Assembly (NCBI GenBank): GCA_004431415.1 | Contig: QPMI01000553.1 | Location: 1-64,000 of the forward strand | From: Cyanophora paradoxa | Lineage: Eukaryota > Glaucocystophyceae > Cyanophorales > Cyanophoraceae | Reading direction: 5' to 3' | DNA length: 64,000 bases | Shown here: piece by piece, positions 20,001 to 28,786 of the stretch | Numbering within the stretch: position 1 is the first letter of the stretch | Layout: each line of letters begins with the position of its first letter | Made by a program: the position numbers and the translations under genes | Notes under the pieces: model-generated | Databases searched by the model: none | What the model was told of the DNA's origin: nothing | Seen by the model: the letters and a program-made list of their open reading frames with translations, nothing else

Positions 20001-23000
20001 CCGCCGTGACGCCGTCTCTGGAGCCCACCTCTACCCCGAGCCCTTCGAATTCGCCCTCCCCGTCCCCGTCCCCGATCCCTTCTCCTCCGTCGGCGCTCGC
20101 CTCTCCTACTCCAACTCAGCGGCCGCAGACGGAACAGCCTCCCGGCCCCGATTTCCCTCTTGCCCAACCCTCCCCTTCCGCATCTGCTGCGCCGCTACCA
20201 CCGGCTGTGGTGGTCTCGCTCTGGCTCTCGGTCCCCGCGACGCGTGACGAATGCCTTTCCTACATTGAGCGCGTCTCTCCCGAGACAATGTCCCAGTCGC
20301 TTGCACGTGCCATCCTCGCCTACTTGAATGTAGCAACGACCACATCCACGGTACCGGTGTGCACTGGATTGAATGCTTCGACAGCGGCAGAGCTGGCTGA
20401 CTCGGCGATCTCTCATCGACAGATTCGAATGCGGGTCGAAGAAATGAAGTGCGGTTCGATTCTGTTGCGTCTGTCGATCCTGAAATCGGCGCCGGCGAGC
20501 TCGGGCGCGGGCACGGGCGCCGGCGCTGCTGCTCCGCCGCCGGCCGCGGCCGCCGCGTACGCGGAGGTGGAGCTGGAGGCCCTGCAGGCGCTCGTGAACC
20601 TGACCCAGGACGGGCGTCTCGTCCTGCCGGGCCTCGAGGACCGCATCGTGCAGTCCCTCTCCAACGTCTCCTTCGCCGGCGCGACGCCGGTCGGCGACCT
20701 CTACGAGGCGCTCGCCAACGGTGCCGTCATCACGGCCGGCACGCAGAAAGGGCCCGCCCCTTCGAACCCCCCCGCGCTTGCCGCGGACACGTCGACGTCA
20801 AAGGGCGCCGCTGCAAACACCGAAGCTGGCGGCGGCGGCGGCGGCGGTGGCGCGGCGGTACTCGGCGCCGCCGTCGGCGCCTCCGTCGGCGGCATCGTCG
20901 CTGCGGCAGCCCTTGCGGGTCTTATTTACGTCAGGCGGAGACGAAGGAGAGCGGAAGCCCGCGACAGCGGGGTCGGCACCGGCATAAGCGCCGTGCACAC
21001 TCTGTCTAATCGATTCCATTATTTCACGAAGTAGTGGTCTATCCCTTTTCTGACTTTATGCAAATGGATCCGCAGGTGCCGGACTCCGATTTCGAGACCG
21101 ATCTGCACGGAAACCCGATCAGTCTCCTCGAAACTACAACCGCCTTCGCGCCGCTCAGCCATGAGACAATCTCCAGCATTTGGGTGCGTTTCGCCACGAG
21201 CTTTACTAAGTTGTGGGCGTGTTTTCGTGGAGTCTGACGCGCGTCATTACTTCTTGACTATCAGATCAACTACCCGCCGCTATCGGGTCAGCCTCAAGCG
21301 CTGCCAGGGCTTCTCTTGCTCGGCGACGACAAGCCCAAGACGAGGGGAGGCGAACAGAGCATGGGCCTTGCGCAGCGTGGCGCGCCGCGCGCGCCGGGAG
21401 CGCTCCTCGCCTCCATGCGAGACCCTCTGGAGCTGCTCGGAGAAGGCGCTTTCGGTCGAGGTGCGCGGGCGCGGCTGCAGCTGCACCGTGACTCCGAAAG
21501 TGTGTGAAACGATTGCGATCGAACCGACCTTCTTTCGCGCGCAGTGTACGCAATATCCATCCCGAGGTCAGAGGCGGGCCTCCTCGGCAGCGCGGGGGGC
21601 ACTCCGCTCGACGTCGAAGAAGAAGATCCTCGAGCTGCAGCTGCAGCTGAAGCTGCAGGGGCGCCGGCCGCGGGCGGCGGCGACGGCGACGGCGCCGGCG
21701 TTGCGCGCGACGTCGAAGAAGATCCTCGAGTTCACGGTCGGGATCGGCAATCGACGGCCGCGGGCGACGGCGGCGGCGGCGACGGCGTCGGCGTTGGGCG
21801 CGCGCAAGCGATCACGAGGGCCGTCAAGGAGGTCTCGCTCGTCGATGCGGGGGTCGCTGCGCGCGAGATCCACGGCGCCAGGCTCCAGATGGTTCGGCGT
21901 TGGAATAACGCGATCGCGCGCTAGAGTCTGGAATCCAACCCCGGCACAGGAATGCGACCACCCCAACGTCCTGAAATGCGAGGCGATATTCGTCGACGAT
22001 TTCAAGTTGTACCTTGGTGCGTGGATATGGCGCCGAATCGCATCCGATTCACGCGGCTATTCAAATGATTAATATTTCTCAAGCCGAAGCGAGCGCCTAG
22101 CTTACGTGTACGCAGTCCTCCCACTCGCCGACAACTCTCTCAGCTCTCTTCTCTCAAGCCAGATCCTTCTTCCCGCCGATCTCCTGCAGTCGTTCAGTCT
22201 CCAAATCGCCTGCGGTAAGAGGCAGCCTCTCAATAATCCTCCATTTTTCTCTCTCGAGCTCATGATCACCAAACGCAGGCATGGCCTATCTTCATCATGA
22301 GCTGCCTCGACCGGTCGCGCACAGAGACTTAAAGCCACAGGTGCGCATGTAGGAAAAAGATCCAAATAAGTCGACGAGTTCGGGAAACCTCCAATACCTC
22401 GATGCCTTGCGCTCACCATCGGTCCTTCTCCAGAATATTCTTATTTTTCGCGGGGTGCGTTTTCTGCTTATAATATCAATTCCGCGTGCTTTTCAAAAAG
22501 CTCATTGGGCACCGCAGAGCGCTGGCGAATTACCGAATGTCCGAGTTTGTGACTTTGGTGTGCTTGTGATCATGAATTGCCGCTTGAGTGTAATATGAAG
22601 AGCGATTGATTCTCTCCGGTATCCGCAGGCATTGCACGGCACGTGGAAACTGCGAAGTCGCTTCGGGGGACCCTGTGCGTGTTAACGTTTGCATTGCTAT
22701 TGGATCGACCTGCCGTATCCGCTGATCGCGGCCATACTTTGCGTTTGAATTCCGGATTCTTTCTTCAGAGTTTATCTCCCGCCGGGTGCGTCAACGTTCG
22801 GCGTATTATTCCGCGAGCTCAGCGAAAAGATATGAAGTTTTATTTGACTTGTTCTTAACCAGAGACGTACACTGAAAACGCCCCCATGAAAGCCGACGTG
22901 AGGTTTTGGTGATCTATTCCAATGCTCGATTAAATCTGACGCATGCGCATGTCCCCGGGACTTCAGGTTTGGGCCTTCGGACTTATTTTGATGGAAATGG

Positions 23001-23434
23001 CGACGGGGGTAAAGCCGTACGACGGCCGATTGATCGGACCCGAGGATCTTGTGAAAGGGCAGCCGTACTCGAAGGTCCGCAGGAGCTGTAGCCGAACTCG
23101 GCGAAGAAGAATAGGTATCTCTTAGACATGTTACATACCCTGGCGCCTGCAGGCTGCAATGACGGCCTTGCCAAAGGGCATGCGAGCTCTGGCCCGGACG
23201 TGCCTCGCGAAAAAACCTCAAGGCCGGCCTACATTCCTGTGCGCTTCATGTTTCCGCCTTTTCGGTGGAGGTTTCGATACCGATCGTCCCGCGCGCAGAG
23301 AGATTCGCGAGGCGCTGAGAGCCCTTGCTGGTCCGCAGACCGGATCCTCGGAACCCGGCGGCGCACGGGAAGCGCTCACCGCTATGCACGCTCCGGCAAC
23401 GCTCGAAGAGGCAGTTGTCGTTCAATTCGATTGA
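8087..23434 (+). CDS. Large multi-exon receptor-like protein kinase: signal peptide, Kelch-like modules, Ig/FN3-like repeats, TM, kinase
   Basis: Exon 1 ends at about 8,303 with a hydrophobic leader (VAYIHLLVLPLVCGLLFLTT) and a cleavage-like ARAQE; joining to an acceptor at 8,403 keeps the frame. Kelch-like exons (motifs DVWVLHV, NDIWVLDV, YGGNY-free) fill 8.4-12.3 kb, followed by about ten Ig/FN3-like repeats to 18.28 kb, a further Kelch-like part to 19.9 kb, a Pro/Ser stalk, one membrane span at about 20,853-20,930 followed by six arginines, and a kinase domain ending at TGA 23,432-23,434. Inferred to sit in the plasma membrane, sense an extracellular ligand and phosphorylate cytosolic targets. 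A CACTA element inside one repeat exon introduces stop codons unless removed by splicing, so this allele may be defective. The start ATG is uncertain, and more than one gene in this span cannot be excluded. Confidence 0.6.
8403..12240 (+). other. Kelch-like beta-propeller exons (first and second modules)
   Basis: Successive exons read as Kelch/galactose-oxidase-like strands: GGAFFRNASGLFFAVVGGED and TDDVWVLHV (8,403-8,591), AKCAFNADDQRVYCAGANA (near 9,270-9,310), a Gly-rich FYGGEYV and EFWSFSADMN exon (about 9,418-9,550), LTVFNGSVW (near 9,640), YSIAGTNQTWTTEVPNG (from about 9,815), and a second series at 10.8-12.2 kb with RNDIWVLDV (11,000-11,020) and LTFYDGGVW (near 11,460). Several Asn-x-Ser/Thr sites fit an extracellular place. 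Repeats are about 50 residues, as in Kelch repeats. Introns hold long C runs (9,026-9,048; 10,098-10,130). Confidence 0.55.
12619..13490 (+). other. Two to three secreted beta-sandwich exons upstream of the main repeat array
   Basis: Frames at 12,619-12,960 (SVSWIDHGSSTEFRSGDVAT...GTYRLRIWSPAGENMQSP), 13,020-13,110 (IEIRYPTAGQKVPLKWST) and 13,330-13,480 (GISLANDTLPGEYVIRIVD) have the G-x-Y-x-[LI]-R-[IV] ending and 'W' start typical of Ser/Thr-rich wall-anchored or Kre9-like beta-sandwich domains. They connect the Kelch part to the Ig/FN3-like array. Boundaries are approximate and no catalytic residues are seen. Confidence 0.45.
13964..15230 (+). repeat. Segmental duplication, left copy (four repeat exons)
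   Basis: This block is nearly identical to 15,947-16,944 plus 17,805-18,080. The offset is 1,983 bases, changing to 1,984 after one extra G near 16,360 (CGTGGGCGCCG against CGTGGCGCCG). Identity covers introns as well as exons, so it is recent at the DNA level. It starts at the acceptor (CCCCTCCTGATTCTCC) and fades after the TGCAC[GA]GGCTT segment of the fourth unit. Confidence 0.9.
15947..18080 (+). repeat. Segmental duplication, right copy, interrupted by CACTA element
   Basis: Near-identical to 13,964-15,230 apart from the inserted transposon at 16,945-17,804 and a small change after GAGACATTAG (GTGATGATATCGCC against ATAATATTGCC). The region between the copies (15,231-15,946) includes two further diverged repeat exons and an intron with a repeated CTTTAAAGTC-like word, so the tandem unit as a whole is about 1.98 kb. 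Confidence 0.9.
16945..17804. mobile_element. Non-autonomous CACTA (EnSpm-like) DNA transposon, 860 bp
   Basis: Begins CACTAGTGAATCAGGGGGTG and ends with its reverse complement; the inverted repeats span 39 bases (16,945-16,983 and 17,766-17,804) with one mismatch. It is flanked by TAC on both sides (16,942-16,944 and 17,805-17,807), and the uninterrupted duplicate at 14,958-14,964 has TAC once, which proves a 3-bp target duplication. CACTA termini plus 3-bp duplication define the superfamily. Subterminal CATAAGAA words in both directions (at least four on the left, three on the right) look like transposase-binding repeats. No transposase frame; the interior is C-rich. It interrupts a coding exon and brings an immediate in-frame TAG. 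Confidence 0.95.
18350..19840 (+). other. Membrane-proximal Kelch-like exons (third module)
   Basis: Exons read GIYSISKKEWGSVGEASLSK, AEPNAVAESGEWTEAAGVLP with MQCAWDSTSTIFCAG (18,350-18,640), a GGFANTSSIVVSSFLS exon (about 18,713), and YRFVGAFEGSKAAQALLGAC plus MLLVLGSRSNVTIVDPAG (19,450-19,570). The last resembles YRLVGSYGLASDKGALGACS at 12,090-12,150, so the two propeller modules look like duplicates placed either side of the Ig/FN3-like array. Exon ends are approximate. Confidence 0.5.
19945..20985 (+). other. Stalk, juxtamembrane domain and single transmembrane segment exon
   Basis: One long exon starts with a Pro/Ser/Thr-rich stretch (SPSNSPSPSPSPIPSPPSA), likely an O-glycosylated stalk as in wall-associated algal proteins. 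A folded region follows with ECLSYIERVSPETMSQSLAR, several Cys and an ALVNLTQDGRLVLPGLEDRI helix pair, then a Gly run, then the membrane span VLGAAVGASVGGIVAAAALA with GLIY and RRRRRR as a stop-transfer signal. This orients the Kelch and Ig-like parts outside and the kinase inside. Confidence 0.65.
21265..23434 (+). other. Protein kinase catalytic domain exons
   Basis: Subdomain I is LGEGAFGR (21,436-21,460), continuing VYAI in the exon at 21,545. The ATP-binding lysine is in RAVKEVSL (codon 21,826-21,828). CDHPNVLKCEAIF (from 21,953), HHELPRPVAHRDLKPQ (22,295-22,341) with NIL in the next exon, VCDFG (near 22,545-22,559), an RGTL-VYLPPE activation segment spread over three small exons (about 22,660, 22,771, 22,862), WAFGLILMEMATG (22,970-23,010) and RALARTCLAKKPQGRPT (23,180-23,230) complete the fold. 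All catalytic residues are present, so it should be active; the HRDLKPQN form suggests Ser/Thr or dual specificity. About 75 to 80 extra residues, acidic and Ala/Gly-rich, lie between the glycine loop and the lysine. Confidence 0.8.
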
Positions 23435-23942
23435 CGTTTAACGAGAATAATTGTCTTGACAGCAAAAGCTGTAGCTATAATATATATGATAGGTTCAATA
23501 ACCTCTTTCTCTCGACCTGCTGACCGGCCCGGCGGCGGTCGACGTCTTTTTCCTGTCGTTTCTCGCATGCAACTGTGCGCATCGACATTCTACTGATCCG
23601 ATGATCATGATCATGATCCGATTAAACTTCACAGGCTCAGAGAGCATAAGAAAGATAAGAAAGAAAGCTCTTGTATACTTACTTTTGTAATAGATATCTT
23701 ATCTTGAAATAATATTTCCTCCCCCTTCCTACGCGGGGTTCGCCCCACCGTAGGTATATACGTACTCGAAAGAAGCTCAGAATAAGCACTTCATACTGCT
23801 AAAGGAAATTTAAGCACGAGGCTATCGATTTTCTAATCAGAATGAATGCGCATGCAAGAAACGATCGCTCTACGATAATCGCAAGTCGGAGAAACGAGAG
23901 CGCAAGCCTGATTAGAATTCGAAGGCCTTCAGACGTCCTCCA
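23435..23942. other. Intergenic region between convergent genes
   Basis: AT-richer than its surroundings. It contains GATGATCATGATCATGATCC near 23,600 (also found in similar form near 40,050) and probably the 3' ends of two convergent genes. No gene supported. Confidence 0.5.
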
Positions 23943-26900
23943 TCACGATTTGTGGGCGCGGCGGTCGGTCTTACCGCCGCCGCCGCCGGCGGGCGCGGCG
24001 CCGAGCCGCTCCCGGCAGGCCGCGATCGCCTTGCCAAGGTCGACGATGCGCCGCTGCCGCGGGGAGAAGTACGCCTGCGCCGAAAGGCGCCCGTCGGCGA
24101 GAGATGCGCGCGCGCGGCGGGGCGCGCGGCAGACGGGGGTACCGGGAAGCGGTCGTAGAGGTCCCTCTTGGCGCGCTCGAGGCACGCGAGGGCCTTGGAC
24201 CACGCGCCGTACCCCATGTGCGCCATTGCCAGCTGCGCGCGGGGCGCCGGCGTCGGCGCGGGCGCTCGGGGCGGGCGCGGCGCCGCAGCTGCGGGCCGAC
24301 CTGGTAGGTCATGTGGCCCTCGATGAAGGGGGCGATGGACTTGGGCAGGAGCCGGAAGCGGCGGATCAGCGCCAGGGTCCAGGAAGTCGCCTGCGCGGCG
24401 GAGGGGCCCGCGGCGCCGGCCGTCAGCTGCTTCTCGGATCGGCCCGCCGGGCACGCGGGCGAACCTGCGCGAAGTCCTCCGCCGTGTAGGCCTTGCTCAG
24501 GCGCCCGGGGCGGACCTTGCACGCGTCGAAGAGCGACTGGGCGCATGCACAGATGAGCTGCGCGAAGGGACGCGATCCCGAGGAAGGTACAGGGACGGAC
24601 CGACATGCTGCGGCCAAACCAGAACAAATCCATTTGCTGCCGGAGACAGAGGCGATGATCATGAGATGCCCGGGGCGCGGGGCGGGGGGCGGGGGGTGAG
24701 TCTTGCCGGCTCCGAGTGGCGCCGCAGGCGCTGCATGATCGCGGAAATCCGCCGCGCGTGCTGCGCGCGCGAGGGTCGCCTCGGGGCGCGGAAAGGGAAG
24801 AGGCGGGGGCGGCGCAGGGGCACCCTCACGACGCCAGCGAGGTCGCCCCCGTGGAAGCAGGCGTGCGCGGTCGTCAGCTCGAACCGGTCCGCCGTCACCC
24901 TGCGCCCGGCCACGCGCGGTCAGAGAGAGATCTAGAGACTCTGCAGAGCTCGTGCCGGCCGCGGCGCGCCGGCGGGTCGGCGGGTCGGGGGCGGCGCATT
25001 CGCTCGCACCGGTACTCGTCGGGGAGCGTCTCGAGAATGGACACGGCGCGCTGGAGCATGCCGGCCGTGTCGCGCGCCCGCCCGAAGAAGAGCGTGTTGT
25101 TCGCTGCGGGCGGACTCGAGGCTTAAGGACAGCTGAGAGCCGAAGCCGCGTGGATGGAGGGTCGGCAGACGGCCACAGGAGTAGACTAGTAGCGTGGCTC
25201 GAGGGGCGCGGCGGACCGCGAGTCTGAATCCGATAGACTAGAGCGCGCTGCTGGTGCGGACGGGGCGGAGGACTCTCACTCAAGCTAGAGAGCGCATTAT
25301 CGTGGCGGGGCGGGGCGGGGCTGGGCGGGCGGGGCTGGGCGGGGCGGCGGGGGCGGGGCGGACCGAGGGCGCGGAGGACGCGAGCTTCGTTGAAGCGGTC
25401 CGCCGGGTCCGGCCCCGTGAAGAAGTACAGCTGCGGGGGCGGCTGCCGCGTCAGCACAACCGCGGGGCGGGGCAGCTGCTGCGGGGCAGCTGCTGCCGCA
25501 TGAGTGCAGCTGCTGTGCAGCGGCGGGGCGGTCGAGCGGGGGGGGGGGGGGGGGGGGGGGATGTCTCGTGTCGCGCGTATTGTTAGACACCGTTCGCGGC
25601 CGCTGAGAAAAGGACGCCCTTGTATCCCTTCTTCCCTCTCACCTTTTCGTACACCGTCTGGACGTCCTCGTAGCGGTCGGGGTGCCGCCCTGTCCGGCGC
25701 GCGTGCGGGCATCAGAGGCGCTCCATTCGGGACGGGGACGGGCGTCAGAGGGGCGCGCGGCAGCCTCAGCCGCCGCTGCGCACCGAGGGCCTCGGCGAGC
25801 TCGATGAGGATGTCCGCCTCGAGCCGTGAGGGCGTCCCCGCTGCCCGGATCACCTGAGGCGCCGCCACCCCCGCCCGTGAGGCCCGGTCGGGGGCTGGCG
25901 CGCGGGGCCCGCGGCCGGCCGCGCACCTGGCTCCACGCGGTGAAGTCTGCGGCCGGGCGGGTCCCCGCGAGCGTCAGAGCGGCGAGGCGGGACGGGGCCC
26001 GGGGAGAGCAGGCGCCGGCGTGCGGGCGGGCGTGCGGGCGGAGCGCACAGAGATCGATCGCCTCGTTGATCTCGCTGAACTGCCGGCGCGGCCGGCGGCG
26101 GGGCGGTCAGGCGCCAGGCGGGCGGACGGAGCGGGCGGCGGGGCGCCGGCGGGCGGAGGGGCGGGCGCACGAGGAGGTGGCCGAAGGCGCGGCGGGCGGT
26201 CGCGCGGGCCGCCAGCAGCGGCTCCGCCGCCCCGTGCGGCTTCACAGCCTCCGCCGCCTGCCCGCAAGTGAGCGGAACGGCGGGGCGGAGCGGAAGGGCG
26301 GAGGGGCGGGGCGGGACCTTGTCGAGGAGGGCGAAAACGTAGTCGCGGCCCACGGGCAGCAGGTCCGGAGGCAGCACGTGCATCTGCGGGCACCCGTGTG
26401 GCCGGGCGCGCAGAGCGGAGCCACGGGTCCCAGCGAGATCTGGATGTAGATTGGGAGGGCGGACCGGGCCGGTGGCGACGGCGATGCAGTGCCAGCAGTG
26501 CTCCGCCATCAGCGCCCCGTCCGCCCTGCCGCCGGCGCCGCATCAGCGGCGCGGCGCGCCCCCCGTGCAGGCCGTGGCAGCGGGGCGCGCACAGCTGCGT
26601 GAAGAAGTCGGCGTGGGCGCTCGTGAGCGCGTCGTGCCACGCCGCGTACACGCCCTCCACCTGCCGCCGGCCGGGCCCGCGTCGGCGACGGGGGGGGAGG
26701 GGGGGCGGGGCGCGCGGGAGCGGGGGGGGGGGGGGGGTACGGGATCGGCGCACGAGGTGGGGGCTGCCCGAGAGCCTCAGGTCCTCGAGGTACCCCGGAG
26801 GCGGCCGCGGCCCTCCTCGTCGGCGAAGAGGGGGGTATCGAATACCTCGGGCAGGGAGAGGGCGGCGGCGAGGTCCGTGCAGGCGCGGACGAGGCGCGCG

Positions 26901-28590
26901 GGGGCGGCCCACGAGGCGTCCACGGGGTGCCGCGCCCCCACCTGGCCCCGAAATCACTCCGACGGGACCCGAACCCGGAATCGAAGAAGAGGCGCGGACC
27001 TCGCTCGCCACCGCCCGGAGCGCCGCCGCCGCCGCGGCGACGAACTGGGCCGCTTCCTCCCGCGCCGCCTCGCTCCCGTGGCGGAAGGGCGGCGGAAGGT
27101 GCGCTGCCGGCGGCGAGCGCCGCCGGCCCAGCCCCCCGCTCGAGGGCCGCCGCCGCCGCGCCGCTGGCCCGCCGCCGTCGTCGTCGGCCCTGCGCGCCCG
27201 CCCGCACGTTCGGCGGCGGCGGCGGCGGCGACGGCGGCGGCGGGGCGGGCGGGGGCGGCGGCGCACGTCAGCGTGGTGCCCGCGTCGCTGTTCGAGTCCG
27301 CTGAGGACGGCCTGCGCCCCGCCGTGAGCCGCGGGCGGCGGGCGGCGGGCGGCGGGGAGGAGGCCGGCGCGCCTGGTTTGGATGGCGGGCGCGGACGGCT
27401 CGGCCGCCCACCGCCCGAGGCGCTGGAACGCGTCGATGAGCGCCGCGTCCTCCTCGCCGGCCGCCGCCTTCTCCCGCCGCTGCCCGCGCCGCCCGCGTCA
27501 GCCTCGCCCGCCGCCGGCGCCGACGGGCGGCCCGGGCCCGGGGCGGGGGCGGGGCGCGCCTCGTCCAGGGCCCGCTTCTGGCTCGGTGGCGCGGGGCGGG
27601 GCGCGACCCGAACGGTAAAAAGCCCGACCGGCGTCCCGTCCGGGCCCCCGACGACCAGCCTGCGGCACCCCCGTCGGGCCCGGCAGCGCCCGCGGCGGCG
27701 CGGGGCAGGACGCACCGCATCGTCTCCGTCTCCGCCAGGGGCGAAGCCGGGTCGGGGTTGGCCGGGACTGCGCGCGCGGCGGCCGGTCAGCAGCTGCATG
27801 CGCGACGCGCAGGCCCCACCAGCGGCGCACTGATGCAGAAGCGCTCATCGCAGACGCCGCCGTCGCCGACGGTGAGGCAGATCCGCGGCCGCGCGACGCC
27901 GTAAGGCTCCGCCCCCGCCGGCGTCGCGAGCGCGAGCGCCGTGCTCGGCCCTGCCGGCCGCACGCGTCGGCGGGGAGCGCCGCGCCGGAAGCCGGCACGG
28001 CACGCACCGGCGGGCTCAATATGCAGCTGCAGGACGCGCCGCGCCGCGGGCTCTTGCTCGGAACTCGAGTCGGGAGTCGTCCCGGGCGTCGAGCTGGGCG
28101 AGCCCGCACACAAAGCAACCCTGTACCGCCTCCCGACGACGAGGTGGTAGTCAGCGCCGCTGCCCGCGGGTGCACGCTCGGCGGGAGGAGGCCGCGGAGG
28201 CGCTTGGTTCTGCCCGCGCGCCCGCTCGCGTGGGCGCAGAAAAGGGCGAAAGAAAGTGATACCACGCACGCGCGATGTCCGGATCACGGGGCCCTGGTCG
28301 TGGAGAATCTCCAAGTGCATGTTTCCCGGCGCCCCGCCCGCCCAACGCGCCCCGCCAGCGCCCGGCCCGACTTGAAGCTCACTGACCGCCGCCCGCAGCG
28401 CCCCGCCGGCAGTATCACCGCTACGAAGGGGCGTTACTTTCTGAGATACTAGTGAGAGCTGGAGCTCGAGCTCGTCGGCTAAGAGCTGGAGGTCCGAGGT
28501 CGGGCTGGCCGGGTACGCGAATTGCGCCTCGAGCCGACTTGCTGTAGCTGCGGCGAGCTGCATAGGAGATTCGCGACTAGTTGCATGCAT
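23943..28590 (-). CDS. Unidentified multi-exon helical-repeat (TPR-like) protein
   Basis: Protein-like exons on the minus strand: from ATG 28,590 MHATSRESPMQLAAATASRL, then ICLTVGDGGVCDERFCIS (27,830-27,890), RREEAAQFVAAAAAALRAVA (near 27,060-27,000), RLVRACTDLAAALSLPEVFD (26,890-26,840), HDALTSAHADFFTQLCAPRC (26,640-26,580), EHCWHCIAVATG (26,505-26,465), LPPDLLPVGRDYVFALLDK (26,380-26,320), LEADILIELAEALGAQ (25,830-25,785), NTLFFGRARDTAGMLQRAVS (25,105-25,045), ADRFELTTAHACFHGGDLAG (24,895-24,840) and YGAWSKALACLERAKRDLY (24,220-24,165), with stop at 23,943. Alternating helices with A/L/C small-large pattern suggest tetratricopeptide-type repeats and a scaffold role. No family was recognised. 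Introns are GC-rich with G runs (25,541-25,560). An ATG at 28,788 would add a low-complexity N-terminus and is less likely. Confidence 0.5.
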
Positions 28591-28786
28591 ATGGGAGATC
28601 CTGATCAGCGATGAGCCGAGCGGAGAAGAGGCGCGCCGGCGAGTCCAGCTGCAGCGAAGCGGGGACGCGCCCGCTGCAGCATCCGCGACTCTCGAGCTCC
28701 GCCCCCAGCTCGGAGACGGACGCCGTCTGCAGCGGTGACGCGGTGCGCCTGCGTCGCGCACGGGCCTGGAAGGCAGTGCTCTCCTC
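28591..28786. promoter_or_regulatory. Short shared 5' region between divergent genes
   Basis: Only about 196 bases separate the preferred ATG of the minus-strand gene (28,590) from the ATG of the plus-strand F-box gene (28,787). If the alternative minus-strand ATG at 28,788 is used, the two start codons overlap at TCATGA. Either way both promoters must lie in or across this segment. No TATA box is visible. Confidence 0.45.

Noticed and set aside
24423-25868. 481-codon open frame on the minus strand
   Set aside because: It runs through exons, introns and G runs and is Pro/Arg/Ala-rich low-complexity sequence; the protein-like pieces lie in several frames joined by splice sites.
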